A program made the position numbers and the translations under genes. The notes under the pieces are model-generated. The model was not told the origin of the DNA and searched no databases. It was given only the letters and a program-made list of their open reading frames with translations. A DNA stretch of 64,000 nucleotides from Glandiceps talaboti (lineage: Eukaryota > Hemichordata > Enteropneusta > Spengelidae): assembly GCF_964340395.1 (NCBI RefSeq), contig NC_135563.1:12923151-12987150 (forward strand), in the 5' to 3' direction. Of the stretch, positions 13,701 to 24,084 are shown piece after piece; the stretch's first letter is position 1, and each line of letters begins with the position of its first letter.

Positions 13701-16700
13701 AAAAGAGAACTCCAAAAATCATTTCATGGTCCCATTAATAGCAAAAAATAAAATATGACATTATCAGCAAGATATCATGAAGGTATTATTTGCAGGGGTA
13801 GAAGTAACTTTAGAGAGTCGTACGAAGTACTCATTAACCGAGATAATAATTTCAAGATCTCTTTCACGACAACGATTTAAATTCTCACCCAAATTCAATC
13901 ATCAATATTTTTTTCAATGTAGGATCATGCACATATTTTGTAAGTGGTTATACTTTTCAGAAATCTGAAATTGTTTTCTCTCACGCATAACAGTACACTG
14001 GTGGAGCCAACAGTACAAAATATATTTTACATTAATTCTTAGGCCAAAAAAAAATTGTGTGGTTCCGATGACACCCAATTTCAAAATACGGTGGGTAGGG
14101 AGGATTTCTTTTTTTTTACCTTCAAGGATCTGTTCAAATGTTCTCTTCATATTTACAGAGGTCAAGAGAGAATTCTGATCAATGTAATCATACTTTCTGT
14201 ACTATATACAGTAGACATCGTGTGGTACGTTGTATTTGATTCCACCATGATGTTGTTTTGATCACACAAGCCAATGACGTCTTCAAATCTAACTATTTCT
14301 CGTCCAACTTTGCAAATTTTTTTGATTTTTCAATAATTTTTTTAATTACCTTAAAAAAGTTTCGGATGGCAGTAAAAAAAAAAACAGGTTGGGTCAGGTT
14401 ACTGGAACCAAACAATTTTTGGGGGCCTTATTGAAAATTGGTTTTCATATCATCAGGAGTCTTTCAAGGATTTAAAGAACTTTCCAGCATTTCTTGAAAA
14501 TAATGAAATTTATAGGTAACGATATTTTTCACCACTAAATTTCCAATGTATGTATATGTACTTTCAAGGATATCAGGTAATGTACATGTATCTAAAGAGC
14601 GAGTGAATGTGCTAACCATGTAAGCATTTCATAGCGTGTGTGTATAAGCAATTGCCAAAATCCATGAAATGAAAGCAAGAAAGCAAGCAAGCAACACAGC
14701 CAATTCACTTCTATTCTGAAAATCAACAACAGAATTAACTAAATATATTCTAGTACAATTGTTGTTCTTGGCCAGAGTCCTTCTCTCTCAGTCAGGTCTA
14801 CATCATCAGCTACATGTGTATGTGTGAAAGTAATTTGTCTATCTACACACCAGCTTGTAACTACATTGCACTCGGTGACACACTAAAGCCCAATTTATAC
14901 GATGCCTGCAACTACAGTTGTGGTTTGTTGCATTTACACGTACTGTTTACATGGAGATTCCAAAAAACGTACAAGGAAATGCAACAATTTGAAATGCTGC
15001 TGAAAGTGAATCACTTTCAAAATGATCTGTTTTCATTCCAAAACAGAATCTATGTGAAATTGGTGAAGATGGTACAATTCGAAAAAGCATATATTTGATC
15101 TCAGATGACCCCCATAAATGACGCAGTTGCACATGCTCCAAATGGTAGTGTTATATTTGCACATATGCAGCAGCATCGTTTTCAATTTGTTCCATCTTCA
15201 GTGTTTTCCATGTAAACATAAAAGTGTAGATTAACACAATATACAATATACGTACCCCTTGCAAATCCTTATCTTGTTCAGGGGGTGGTGCAACCACATC
15301 GTTAGCATTGATAATTGGTACAATATTCATCTTGACTAATTCATTCATTGTACTTCTTAAGTTATTCCTGGTGTAATCATGGTAGAAGTCTGGTTTGGTA
15401 ACTAAGACCTGCTCAAAGGATAGAAATCATGATTACATGTACATGGACTTTTCAGTATTGAAAAAGAAATGCTAGATTCAGTCAAAACCTGTTTATGGCA
15501 GCCATACAAGGGACATTTTGGAGAGGAGGCTGTTCTCCTTTTAGGGTTATTCACTAATTAATGATGATTGACGTGTACATTAAATTAATGTGATACATTT
15601 GTAGGAAATTCTGATAGGAAATGTACAAAGTTGGCTACTATACATACATTGTAGATACATGTACATATAACCTTGTTGCAAAATAAAAGAGCAAGGGTAT
15701 ACATGTAACCCCAGTCTTGCCCTTACATCTTACAGCATGCTTCAGTTTAAGAGGAGAACTCTCTATTTTCTTTTTCTACTTCACTATTGCTGCATTCATA
15801 AGTGGATCTGCAATGTCTAACTCCTGGATTGTTTAGGGTATAAAATTGGAAAGATACAAAGTGAGGGGGCAGGAGGTGTACATTTGTACATGCTTGTGTT
15901 GTTGTCAGAGGTACATGTACATGTAAAGTTTTTTTTCTGTGAGACATTGCTATTGAACTCCGAACTGTTTTGGGAAGGGGGAACATACAATTGGGGTGAC
16001 AGGGGTCCAAAAGACATGATAGTGACTAACCTGAGATGTTGTGACTCCATACTGAGAGAACATTGCTTCATACAATGACATGAGTCCACTCTGACCAGCA
16101 GCAGCACATGCTCTTGGTTCAAGGATGATTTGACCCTAAAAGACACACGAATCAACACAGGGGTAAAAGATACTGTATTGGTTTCAAGATGTCACAGGGT
16201 CATGATGGTTGAATGGTTAGAATGGCCGACTTAGAATCTGCAATTCGCAGGTTCAAGTCTTGGCACTGTCATTTGTTTCTGAATGGCTAAAATCCTCGTC
16301 CAAGATATGAAGCATGATAGTGTCCCAGTCAACCCAGATGTACGTACATGTATAATTGGGGACCTGGTAGGATACAGATGACAATGTGAATACCTTTTTA
16401 CAATGCATGTATGCACTCACAGAGGCTGCAATAGATTGTATATGTACAAAAAAGTAGTCTCCTTGGGAGTTGAGGAAGTACATTTGTGTATAAAGGGCTG
16501 TTGTCTCTTTATAGGTCTGTACCTGGGTTAATAATTGTGAAGTACTTTGAGCACAACATGGGAAAGTACTATAAAAACTTAATTTATTACAAAAAATATT
16601 ATTATATTGTACACCTGTACAAGTACTGAATGTGGGCAAGAAAATATACATGTAGCTACATGTACATTTTGTATCATGACTTGAAAACTTCAAACCTCTT

Positions 16701-19700
16701 GCACATAATTCATGTTAGATACGAACAGTATACAAGTGAATGTAACAATAAACTGGGTTTTAAGAAAGAATAATTAAATTTGGGCAAGCTTGTACACTTC
16801 ATTACCGCAATTCTAAGCCTGACTTACACCATACATTTTTATATATGTATGGTACATGTACCCTTATCCTTGCAGATATGAACATACATGTACATGTAAG
16901 TGTGCGACAGTTAGTAATGGCACTTTATTTGTGGTCACAGCTGTGGGTATATTTTTGTCTTTTTATACAGATGAAGTTTACAAAGACCGCCTGTATCTAT
17001 TAAATAGTTAATTAATATTCATTATCAGTATCAATACATTCTACACTACATTTTTTTAACATATTCATGGCAGGAATCTCTAATAATTTGGTTCTCTCAA
17101 GTACAAGGAATTCTCTAAAAAAAATAAGTGGTTGTATTTATGAACATTAAAAATTTACTTTATCTTTCCTTTATTTCAAGAATCTTAAGAAAGTGTAAAA
17201 CTTGTAAAATTCACATTTTTAAATAGAAAAAGGAAATGATTGATGCTTTAATATGGAACGTAGGTACAAAAATGTAGATGTTTCCATGTTACATTAAATA
17301 AAAATATTCATGTTATATAATTTGTCTGATAAATTGTCATCTATTCTGCTACAAAGTGATTACAAAGTGTACATAGATAAAAGTACAATACTTCACATGC
17401 ACTTATATATCTTGACCTGAAGGTCACCTAATGGTAGATGGGGGTTAATTCAAACATGATTTTCCTGTCTGCACAGAAAATATCCATGCATGTATGCATG
17501 TACATACTGCCTTGTTTCACAAATGGAGCTATTTTAGTGTGTGAACTGGCAAGATATCAAAATACATTCCCAGATGTACATACATGTACATGTATGCATA
17601 CATCATGTATAATATGTAAAAATGTACAATGTACATGTACATGCATTACATTTTGTCACCGTATTGTACATGCACAAGTATATAAAATCTATACATATTC
17701 CATTAAAATTTATCACACAGATAACTTTCTAACTTAAAGTAGTGTGTACAATGTACTACATGTATCAAACCAGAGTGACTACAGTTTCAATTAGTTGACA
17801 CCACATTTAGTTTTTTAACATCTCATGGGTCTGTTGTTACAATTTACACAAACAAAATACAAAATTTACATGTACAAATGTACACTGATGGCGCACACAC
17901 ACACACACACACACACACACTACATTTTATCTCACTATCACACACATAAAACATATTTGTGTTTGAAACTTCCTTGTTTCATTGGACAATTCTGTTGATT
18001 TGTGTTCACGGTGAGATAAAATGGTTTCAATTAAATTTTTATATATATATTTTTTTTATATATTTTATTCAATGAATATCCATCTTCTACCCCACAATCT
18101 ACATACACTTATATGATCACAATACTGAATGCCTCCATAGTACAAAATAATTTTCAACAACGTAGCATAGTATTTTATTTGATTGATTCTAAAAATTCAA
18201 TCAATTCATGTTCATTGTCATGTATTGGCTACCTTAAAGAACTAGACAATGTTCACTGAAGTACATACTTTATTATATTAGTTACAACTCATTACACACA
18301 GACATGTATCACGGTTTACTTCATATAATGTATATTGCAATGTCTGTCACTTCTACATCATTTCAATTTGCTCTTTTTTAATTTTGAATATTAAGTGTAT
18401 GGTATACAAACCTGATAAATATGTTGCAAGAAATAAAACTAAGGTACATGTAGGTATAATATATGCATACACAGCTGCTACAGACATTACCGGTATGGCG
18501 GTAGTGTTAAAATTGCTTTTGGAAATGACATTCATAAAAAGTGCATGTAGCATGTTTTTTATTGCAGTAGAACAGGACAGCATGGAGTCCACTCTACACT
18601 GCAGGAATGAAATACAAAATATGTACATGTACTGACAAGTATGGATTCCATGCTAACCGCCAGGTAAAAAAAATTGTAGAACAGGACAGCATGCAATGCA
18701 GGGTTTAAATAAAATATACAGTAGAACATGACAGCATGGAGTACAAATGTAATTCCACCACGAAACACAGGGTTGAAATACTGTAGAACATTGCAGGAAT
18801 GTAGATTCCATGCTACATGTAACACACTATTTCTTTTTTTGGCCTTATAAAATTATATTAGCCTTAAAAAAAAATAATGGTTTGGTTCCAGTTACCAGAC
18901 CCAACCTAGTTTTTCACTGCCGACCTAAACTATTTTTTACTTTTTCGAGAAAAAAATAAATAAAATTGCAAAAATTGGGAAGTCTCACGAGAAATAGTGG
19001 ATGCAGAAACTGACATCAACTGAAAAGACAATATGAAACTGTTCTTCCACTCTGTAATGGCTGTACATCTGATAGGAAGAAATAAATAACACAGAGACCA
19101 TTTGGAAAACAATGGAAAACCTGAACTAGACACTCACATATGAAAAAAAAATATGATCAAATAAAATAAAAAATCTACCTACCCCACCTATTCTAAAATT
19201 GAGCGTAATCGGAACCACACAATTTGTTTTATTAGGCCTTAAGGCAAACTCATAAACTAAATGTACAATGTAAACTAAAATGTCACTGATGACTGACCAT
19301 CTTTTCATAACAATATTGTTTTTAAAATATAAGCTGTAAATACATACTAAACATATGGAGCACATTGACATACCCCTTCAGCAGAATTTAAGCTACATGA
19401 ATGTAAACAATATGTTACCTGGTGACTGCACTTAATATAATTACACACTATTTATATTTAATATCTCATTAATTCATGATCAGTCAACATACATCAAATA
19501 ATTGGAGAAGTGTACTTTGTACAATGTTGATATTTTCTCTTTCCGTCATGAATTTACAAAAATTTATGTGTCTATTGTAGCATTCAGTATGGTTAGATAT
19601 TTTAGACAAGTGACACTGATAATTACAAGAAAAGAATGGTGTGACTTGAATCCACAAGATATCATTAATTCCATAAAGACTACAGCATTACTAAGAATGA

Positions 19701-22700
19701 TTCTGTCGTTAAAATTTAAAAAATCAAATTATGAAAAAATTAGGACACAGATATATGATACTTCACAACGCTCCTTTCTAATTGATATTAACCTACTGTT
19801 ATAAACAACTGACCTTTTATTACCATGGTAACTTCACTTTCAAGCTATTCCTGAGAATGAATGAAGTAATAACTCACGACATGTAACCAGTGACAGTGCA
19901 CAATCAAAATATTCATTTTCATTTATCTAATAAAAACATCATCATGTACATTGTATACCGGTAACTACTTTTTGCTTCTAGTCATAAAGTGAGTTTAGTG
20001 TTACATGATGTACAGTGTGTTAAAGATAATCTTGCATCTAAAATCACATACATTGTACATTGTACATGCAGTATTTCTCAATTTAGAGAAACTTAAACAA
20101 TGATTGCATGCACTCAATACATGGATCTTGACGTCAGTATATACACTAACAATCATGCCTCAGCTTCGTGACTGATCATTTGATTGCAACACATTAGCCT
20201 TGTTACATGTATGTACAGTTTGCATCTGAGTGTTCCAATGTACTAGGCAGCGTAAGTGTTTTTACTAAGGTGACCACGGTAACAGAAGAGGGCAACCTAG
20301 TAAATTTGCAAAATTGTCCATACAGTCCATGACACGTCATGTACATGTACCACAATTTGTGGGGGGAACCCAGGTAAAATGCACTGGGAACTCGGGTAGA
20401 TTTTATCTGTTTAATAACACACTTAACAAAAACACTGAGTGTACATGTACATGGTCATGTACTGTAAATCTTGATATTTTTGGAGAAAATTTAGTGATAT
20501 TAAAATGTTTGAATTGTTCCAAAAACCTAATGTTTGCACATCATTGACTCTGGTATTCAGTTATCCACTACCTATTTTCATATTTTTTTATTCTCGATGA
20601 AACAAGTAAAACAAATTATATTTTACTGTTTTATAGTCATGGTTGTGAATGCATATGTAAATCAATTCCTATTTTTGTTCTAAAATTATTGGCTCAAGTT
20701 TTCACATTTAGCAACATATTGATTATTGGGTGTTCTCCATATAATTTTTTATCTTTCATCATATGTTATCAAGTGGTATGTCTACCAAAATGTAAGACAA
20801 TAACATTCAAACTCTAGCTAATGTAGAAACAAATTAGAATTTACATGAAGCTAGGAGCACTCCACTATATATTTTGTATGAAAATGTCATGGCTATTGGC
20901 CAAGTTCCTATGTTTTATCATCACCTAATTCAATTGTGTCTCACAGACATCCACTTATACAAACAGTGATTGCTCTAAAATTGAATAATAATGGATTTTT
21001 CTTACAAAAGGAAATCCTGCCTTATAGTATACACACATACAATGAAGTTATACAATACTCATTACATGTATATTAACAATTGTGACATTGATACATTAAT
21101 TGAATTATGAATATAGAGATTATACAAGGACTTTCATGATTAGAATTAGTTAGAATTGCTAACTGGTTTCATGCGCACATGTATCTGCTGAAAAAGAAAC
21201 CATGTGACTTGCTGGCATATACATTTTGTCAGTATGCTGGCGTACAAATCTTCATATAAAACACAGTGTTGTTTCCCCCCCCCTCCCCCAACCTGAGTTC
21301 ATGTACTTACTCCCCCTCCCCCTCATGTGTGTTCATGTACTTACTTCTATGTGACTGAACGATGATGTGATTTTAAAAAACTTGGCGCCAACAAATAAAT
21401 ACTAAAAAGTGTCTTGTGACATACAGGAAACAGCTGAATTTTCATAATTGACACTAAAGGTCAAAGTCAAGCTGTGTATGTCCCCATATGACATGTCACC
21501 TTTGTGCAAGGTTTATAAGAAATTAGATATTGCAAATCTGAGAAATGAAGTATTACAAAATAAATGCATGGATGGGGGCTTAAAACCACAGTCAATATCT
21601 TAGCATGTAATGTGCTATTACACCAAATGTTAATCTGAAAATAACTGGCTATTGGGACACTCGCAGAATCAGTATCTACATCTATCTACCATTATGGAAA
21701 AGGACTTCATTATGTGAACAACTTCATTTCCTGAACCAAGTTTCATACTTTTCAAAGTTGTTCATATAAGTGTCAATTTCCCTTCAACTTACCCCATTTG
21801 TGTCTGCTCTGTTGGACAAAGTCTGTCGCATACTTTGTGATAACATGACTTCATGCCGTAATCGTTGTTTACCAAATGCAACAGCTCCACTTGTAACAAC
21901 CAGCATCTCCCTGCCCACATTCTGTAATTCTGACACCTGTGAGGGACAAACCAAAACATTAAAACTTTCAGATATTTCTCCACCCTATGCTTTAATGTAC
22001 AATGATAAAGACGTATACATGTATATGATTACGACATCTTGTCCATCATACAAGTTGAATGTGTTTGCACAGAAAATATGGAAATTATATCCTAGTTGTT
22101 CTGTGATGCCTGAAATATGAGTCAAAACATTCTAAATCACATTATTTTTCCCCAATTTTTCATAAAGTATACTTGTGTACATACATATAGGTATAACATT
22201 ATTCCAAAATATTTTTCTCCATTCAGCCACAAAATATTTGTGACCTGAGTTTTGTCACTACATGTTTTTGAGTCATTGTGATAAAGCCCCTTAAGTTACT
22301 TGCATTTACCTCTGCTCAATAAAGAATATTTTGCATTGTCGATGGTACAAGAAATATGAACATGTAAAACTCTATTAGGAAACACGTTTATTTCTTTATG
22401 AAAGTATCAATTTTTATTTCAAATGGTTGACATATCAATACTATTTTCCATCATTGTTATTATCATATCCATTAGTTTATTTATTAAGTATTAATGTTGA
22501 TATCATTTCTTTTTCTTTCTTTGCTTTTGTATTTATTGCAGCAGTTAAATACTTGTACTTTATTTCTTGTTGTATATTTCTTTTGCCAGAGTCACAGACT
22601 CAACTATATGTATTTCAGATCACTATTTTCTCATTAGATATACATACATGTACTTTATTCTTTTTGTATCTTGTGAATAAAATCTATTTTATTCATAGAT

Positions 22701-24072
22701 CACCCTCATAATCTTTTCAGAGCTCAATGTGGACAGTGGAAGAAAACACACATACCCTTACTCTTTGACCACTGATCAATCTCTCTACAATACATTTGTT
22801 TTTTGCAAGATGGTTTAAAACCAATGATTGCATCAGCATTTCTCCAATGTGGTATGGGGCGTGTTGGTTATACATTTACAGTATGGGGTGCTGGTTATAC
22901 ATTGCACATATACACGTACTGTACCATGTATACACATGTATGTATAAGAAGGATGACATTGACAGATCTACGTTTTGTGATGCTGATATATTTGTTTGTA
23001 CTGTCTTTTTACAGAAGTTGACCGATTTTCATATTAAAGAAGGACTTAGGTAATCTTGATATTATACATGTAGAAATTACAAGATGAATTTGAGTAGGGT
23101 GAGAGTGGTTTGAGAGATTTCTGAAATGTTGGAGTGGACCCACTTCTCAGTAAGTCTCAGCAAAAAAAGTCAAGACCTTAGAGTGACATTAGTTTACCCA
23201 TAGACATTGGACTCTGTGTATGGTTTACAGAATGATAAATTTGACTGTTTATTTATATTCCCCTATACAAAAAGATGTGTGTTCATGTCAAAACATCATC
23301 CATTGTTCAGGGCAAAGATTCATGATTGGGTTATGACATCTGCCATACACTGTATACATAAAATACAGGTGTATACGTACATGTACATGTACACAGTACC
23401 TCATGCTCCATGGTATGACCTGCTGTGGTGATTGACCTGTACTGTACTGAAGTAAATTACTATAGCACACAGGCAGAATACATGCATGGAGTCGGTGCTG
23501 TTTCCATGCTACATGTACATGTGGTCTGCTTGTTGACGGTGTGCAGACGTGATTCTTGAGAAGTTTAGGGACATCGTCAATCGAGTTCCGACTTACTCCG
23601 TCTGCAAGCAGGACTATTCCATGGTACCTGTAATGCTGTAGCCATGATGTGGCATGCATTACTCCATTAGGTAACATATCATATGGTAGGGTACGGGGAG
23701 TGATGATCTTACCTGTTCAATGATAGCAGCAAGTCTACCAAGCGCTAGACCGCATTCGTCTCCCCGTGTGATAACAGCACTGCCAAGTTTAACGACGATC
23801 CTTTTCGAGTTTGTAAGCTGTGATCTGTATGATGCGGCCTTGCACTTCGTACTTGTTGTGCTAAATTTTCTGTGAGAAATAAGTCTGTCGTTTCTTTGTC
23901 GAAATATGTGCGAGTTATCATTGTTTACAATAGTACGTGATCCCAACCATCTACGAAAATACACAGAATTACCAAAATACGCACAACCAAGATGATTGTT
24001 TACGATTGTTGTGCCTGCATGTGTTTGAAGTGTCTTACACTTTCTGAGGACATTCAGAGCAGCCATTTTCAT
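326..24072 (-). CDS. ALDH18A1: Delta-1-pyrroline-5-carboxylate synthase, 3' end beyond window
   Basis: Bifunctional mitochondrial enzyme: glutamate 5-kinase plus gamma-glutamyl phosphate reductase, making pyrroline-5-carboxylate for proline and ornithine synthesis. Eleven exons (transcript order): 23713-24072, 21793-21936, 16031-16135, 15256-15408, 10929-11144, 10022-10231, 9537-9636, 8360-8580, 7767-7904, 3934-4129, 326-447. All joins have GT/AG ends and agree in phase, giving 655 codons without a stop. Visible motifs include [76 protein letters not shown] and [12 protein letters not shown]. The animal enzyme is about 795 residues, so the last part of the reductase lies before position 1. 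The basic, Ser/Arg-rich N-terminus fits a mitochondrial presequence. The first ATG (24072) has a weak context; a second ATG two codons on (24066) has A at -3 and G at +4 and may be the real start. Identity is firm by family resemblance. Confidence 0.96.
3163..3521 (+). repeat. Dispersed repeat copy A
   Basis: About 360 bases starting TTAAAGTGGCACATGCTGAG that align collinearly with 7360-7727. Shared blocks include TTGATTGCATAGGTTTTCCA-like, ACCAGGTTTGA and the ending TTGCACCC. Divergence is considerable, so this is an old, non-autonomous element. Confidence 0.55.
4381..5586 (+). repeat. Local tandem duplication in P5CS intron 9
   Basis: Segment 4381-4577 recurs at 4963-5172 with about 90 percent identity by eye (shared CCCATAATTGTATTCCAATT and CTGCCACACTTCAAACTTAA-like blocks). 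Segment 4891-4938 recurs at 5539-5586 (AATAAGACAA, GATGAATATATTGGAACAAG). The spacings differ slightly (about 582 and 648), consistent with a duplicated unit of about 0.6 kb and later indels. Confidence 0.7.
7360..7727 (+). repeat. Dispersed repeat copy B
   Basis: Second copy of the family at 3163-3521, same orientation, starting TTAAAGTGGCATGAGCTGAG. Shared internal landmarks are ATATCACAATACCAGGTTTG and GGTTAAGTGTGCTTCAGTAA. It ends just before P5CS exon 9 (minus strand). Confidence 0.55.
8706..9058. mobile_element. 353-bp near-perfect palindromic MITE with TTAA ends
   Basis: TTAAAGTGGCCATATGGATG at the left is matched by its reverse complement ending CCACTTTAA at the right. The arms continue inward almost without break to a centre near 8881-8884. 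The TTAA at both ends (8706-8709 and 9055-9058) suits the target duplication of piggyBac-type elements. There is no coding capacity. It lies in P5CS intron 7, so the transcript would carry a hairpin of about 170 bp. High arm similarity suggests a young insertion. Confidence 0.75.
10720..10773. repeat. CA dinucleotide microsatellite
   Basis: About 27 CA units with one CG interruption, followed by a GCAT run to about 10792. P5CS intron 5. Open frames across it are artefacts. Confidence 0.95.
11448..11510. repeat. GTTT tetranucleotide tract
   Basis: Interrupted TTTG/GTTT units ending in a G run, in P5CS intron 4. Confidence 0.9.
12091..12226. repeat. Short inverted repeat, MITE-like
   Basis: GATGTGAAGC near 12094 and CACTGATTGGT near 12117 have reverse-complement partners ACCAATCACAGTG (about 12191) and GCTTCACATC (about 12214). 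The foldback is about 130 bases in P5CS intron 4. Confidence 0.45.
13591..13665 (-). other. Candidate in-frame cassette exon in P5CS intron 4
   Basis: A very strong acceptor (long T-rich tract ending TTTCTGCAG on the minus strand) opens a 75-base segment reading [18 protein letters not shown] and on to SPEK. It lies between exon 4 (phase 0 end) and exon 5 (phase 0 start), and 75 is a multiple of three, so inclusion would insert 25 residues between DLQG and VISVKDND. The donor (AAA|gttggt) is weak. If it is not used, the reading frame runs on to a stop near 13483. The Glu/Pro-rich sequence looks more coding than its surroundings, but no known P5CS has this insert to my knowledge. Confidence 0.35.
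14039..14430 (+). mobile_element. MITE copy 1 (PIF/Harbinger-like), TTA target duplication
   Basis: The element starts GGCCAAAAA, then TTGTGTGGTTCCGAT, and ends GGAACCAAACAATTTTTG then GGGCC. The ends are imperfect terminal inverted repeats of about 25-30 bases. TTA stands on both sides (14039-14041 and 14428-14430), as for PIF/Harbinger elements (3-bp TWA duplications). Body 386 bp, non-coding, in P5CS intron 4. Confidence 0.6.
16198..16592 (+). mobile_element. tRNA-derived SINE
   Basis: The head resembles a tRNA gene: box-A-like TGGTTGAATGGTTAGAATGG (16206-16225) and box B GGTTCAAGTC (16250-16259), correctly spaced for internal RNA polymerase III transcription. A body of about 280 bases follows, then a tail GTGAAGTACTTTGAGCAC and GGGAAAGTACTATAAA, a motif common at SINE 3' ends. 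It lies in P5CS intron 2, antisense to that gene. The exact ends are not defined. Confidence 0.65.
17894..17920. repeat. CA microsatellite
   Basis: Perfect CA run of about 13 units in P5CS intron 2. Confidence 0.9.
18563..18815 (+). repeat. Degenerate tandem repeat
   Basis: Three to four copies of a unit beginning GTAGAACAGGACAGCATG, with GCAGGAATG and ATTCCATGCT further on. Copies start near 18566, 18675, 18720 and 18790. The unit is 45-110 bases with indels. GCATGGA and its complement TCCATGC within the unit could form small hairpins. Confidence 0.5.
18858..19241 (-). mobile_element. MITE copy 2, same family, opposite orientation
   Basis: The reverse complement of this stretch matches copy 1 at both ends (TTGTGTGGTTCCGAT and GGTTGGGTC..GGTTACTGGAACC) and in the middle (CTATTTCTCG, TGCAA). 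It is about 378 bp, flanked by TTA at 18858-18860 and 19239-19241. It lies in P5CS intron 2. The two inverted copies are 4.4 kb apart in the same pre-mRNA. Confidence 0.6.
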
Positions 24073-24084
24073 CCGATCGATCAA

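Larger units (their letters stand above)
16136..21792 (-). other. P5CS intron 2
   Basis: The largest intron (5.7 kb). It contains the SINE, MITE copy 2, a CA microsatellite at 17894-17920, the degenerate 18.6-kb tandem repeat and dense TACATG palindromes. No extra exon is supported. Confidence 0.6.
10929..24072 (-). other. ALDH18A1: P5CS glutamate 5-kinase half (exons 1-5)
   Basis: Exons 1-5 (about 326 codons) encode the presequence and the amino-acid kinase domain, which phosphorylates glutamate with ATP. The lysine- and glycine-containing KLGS motif near residue 95 and the SGAVAFGK motif in exon 2 are nucleotide and substrate loops. [11 protein letters not shown] and DNDSLAAR, at the end of exon 4 and start of exon 5, form the glutamate and feedback-binding region. 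[11 protein letters not shown] and [12 protein letters not shown] complete the fold. Exon 4 ends DLQG and exon 5 starts VISVKDND, so the spliced product corresponds to the mammalian isoform lacking the two extra residues (VN) at this join. The mammalian short form is the ornithine-sensitive one (established knowledge); whether that holds here is inference. Confidence 0.9.
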
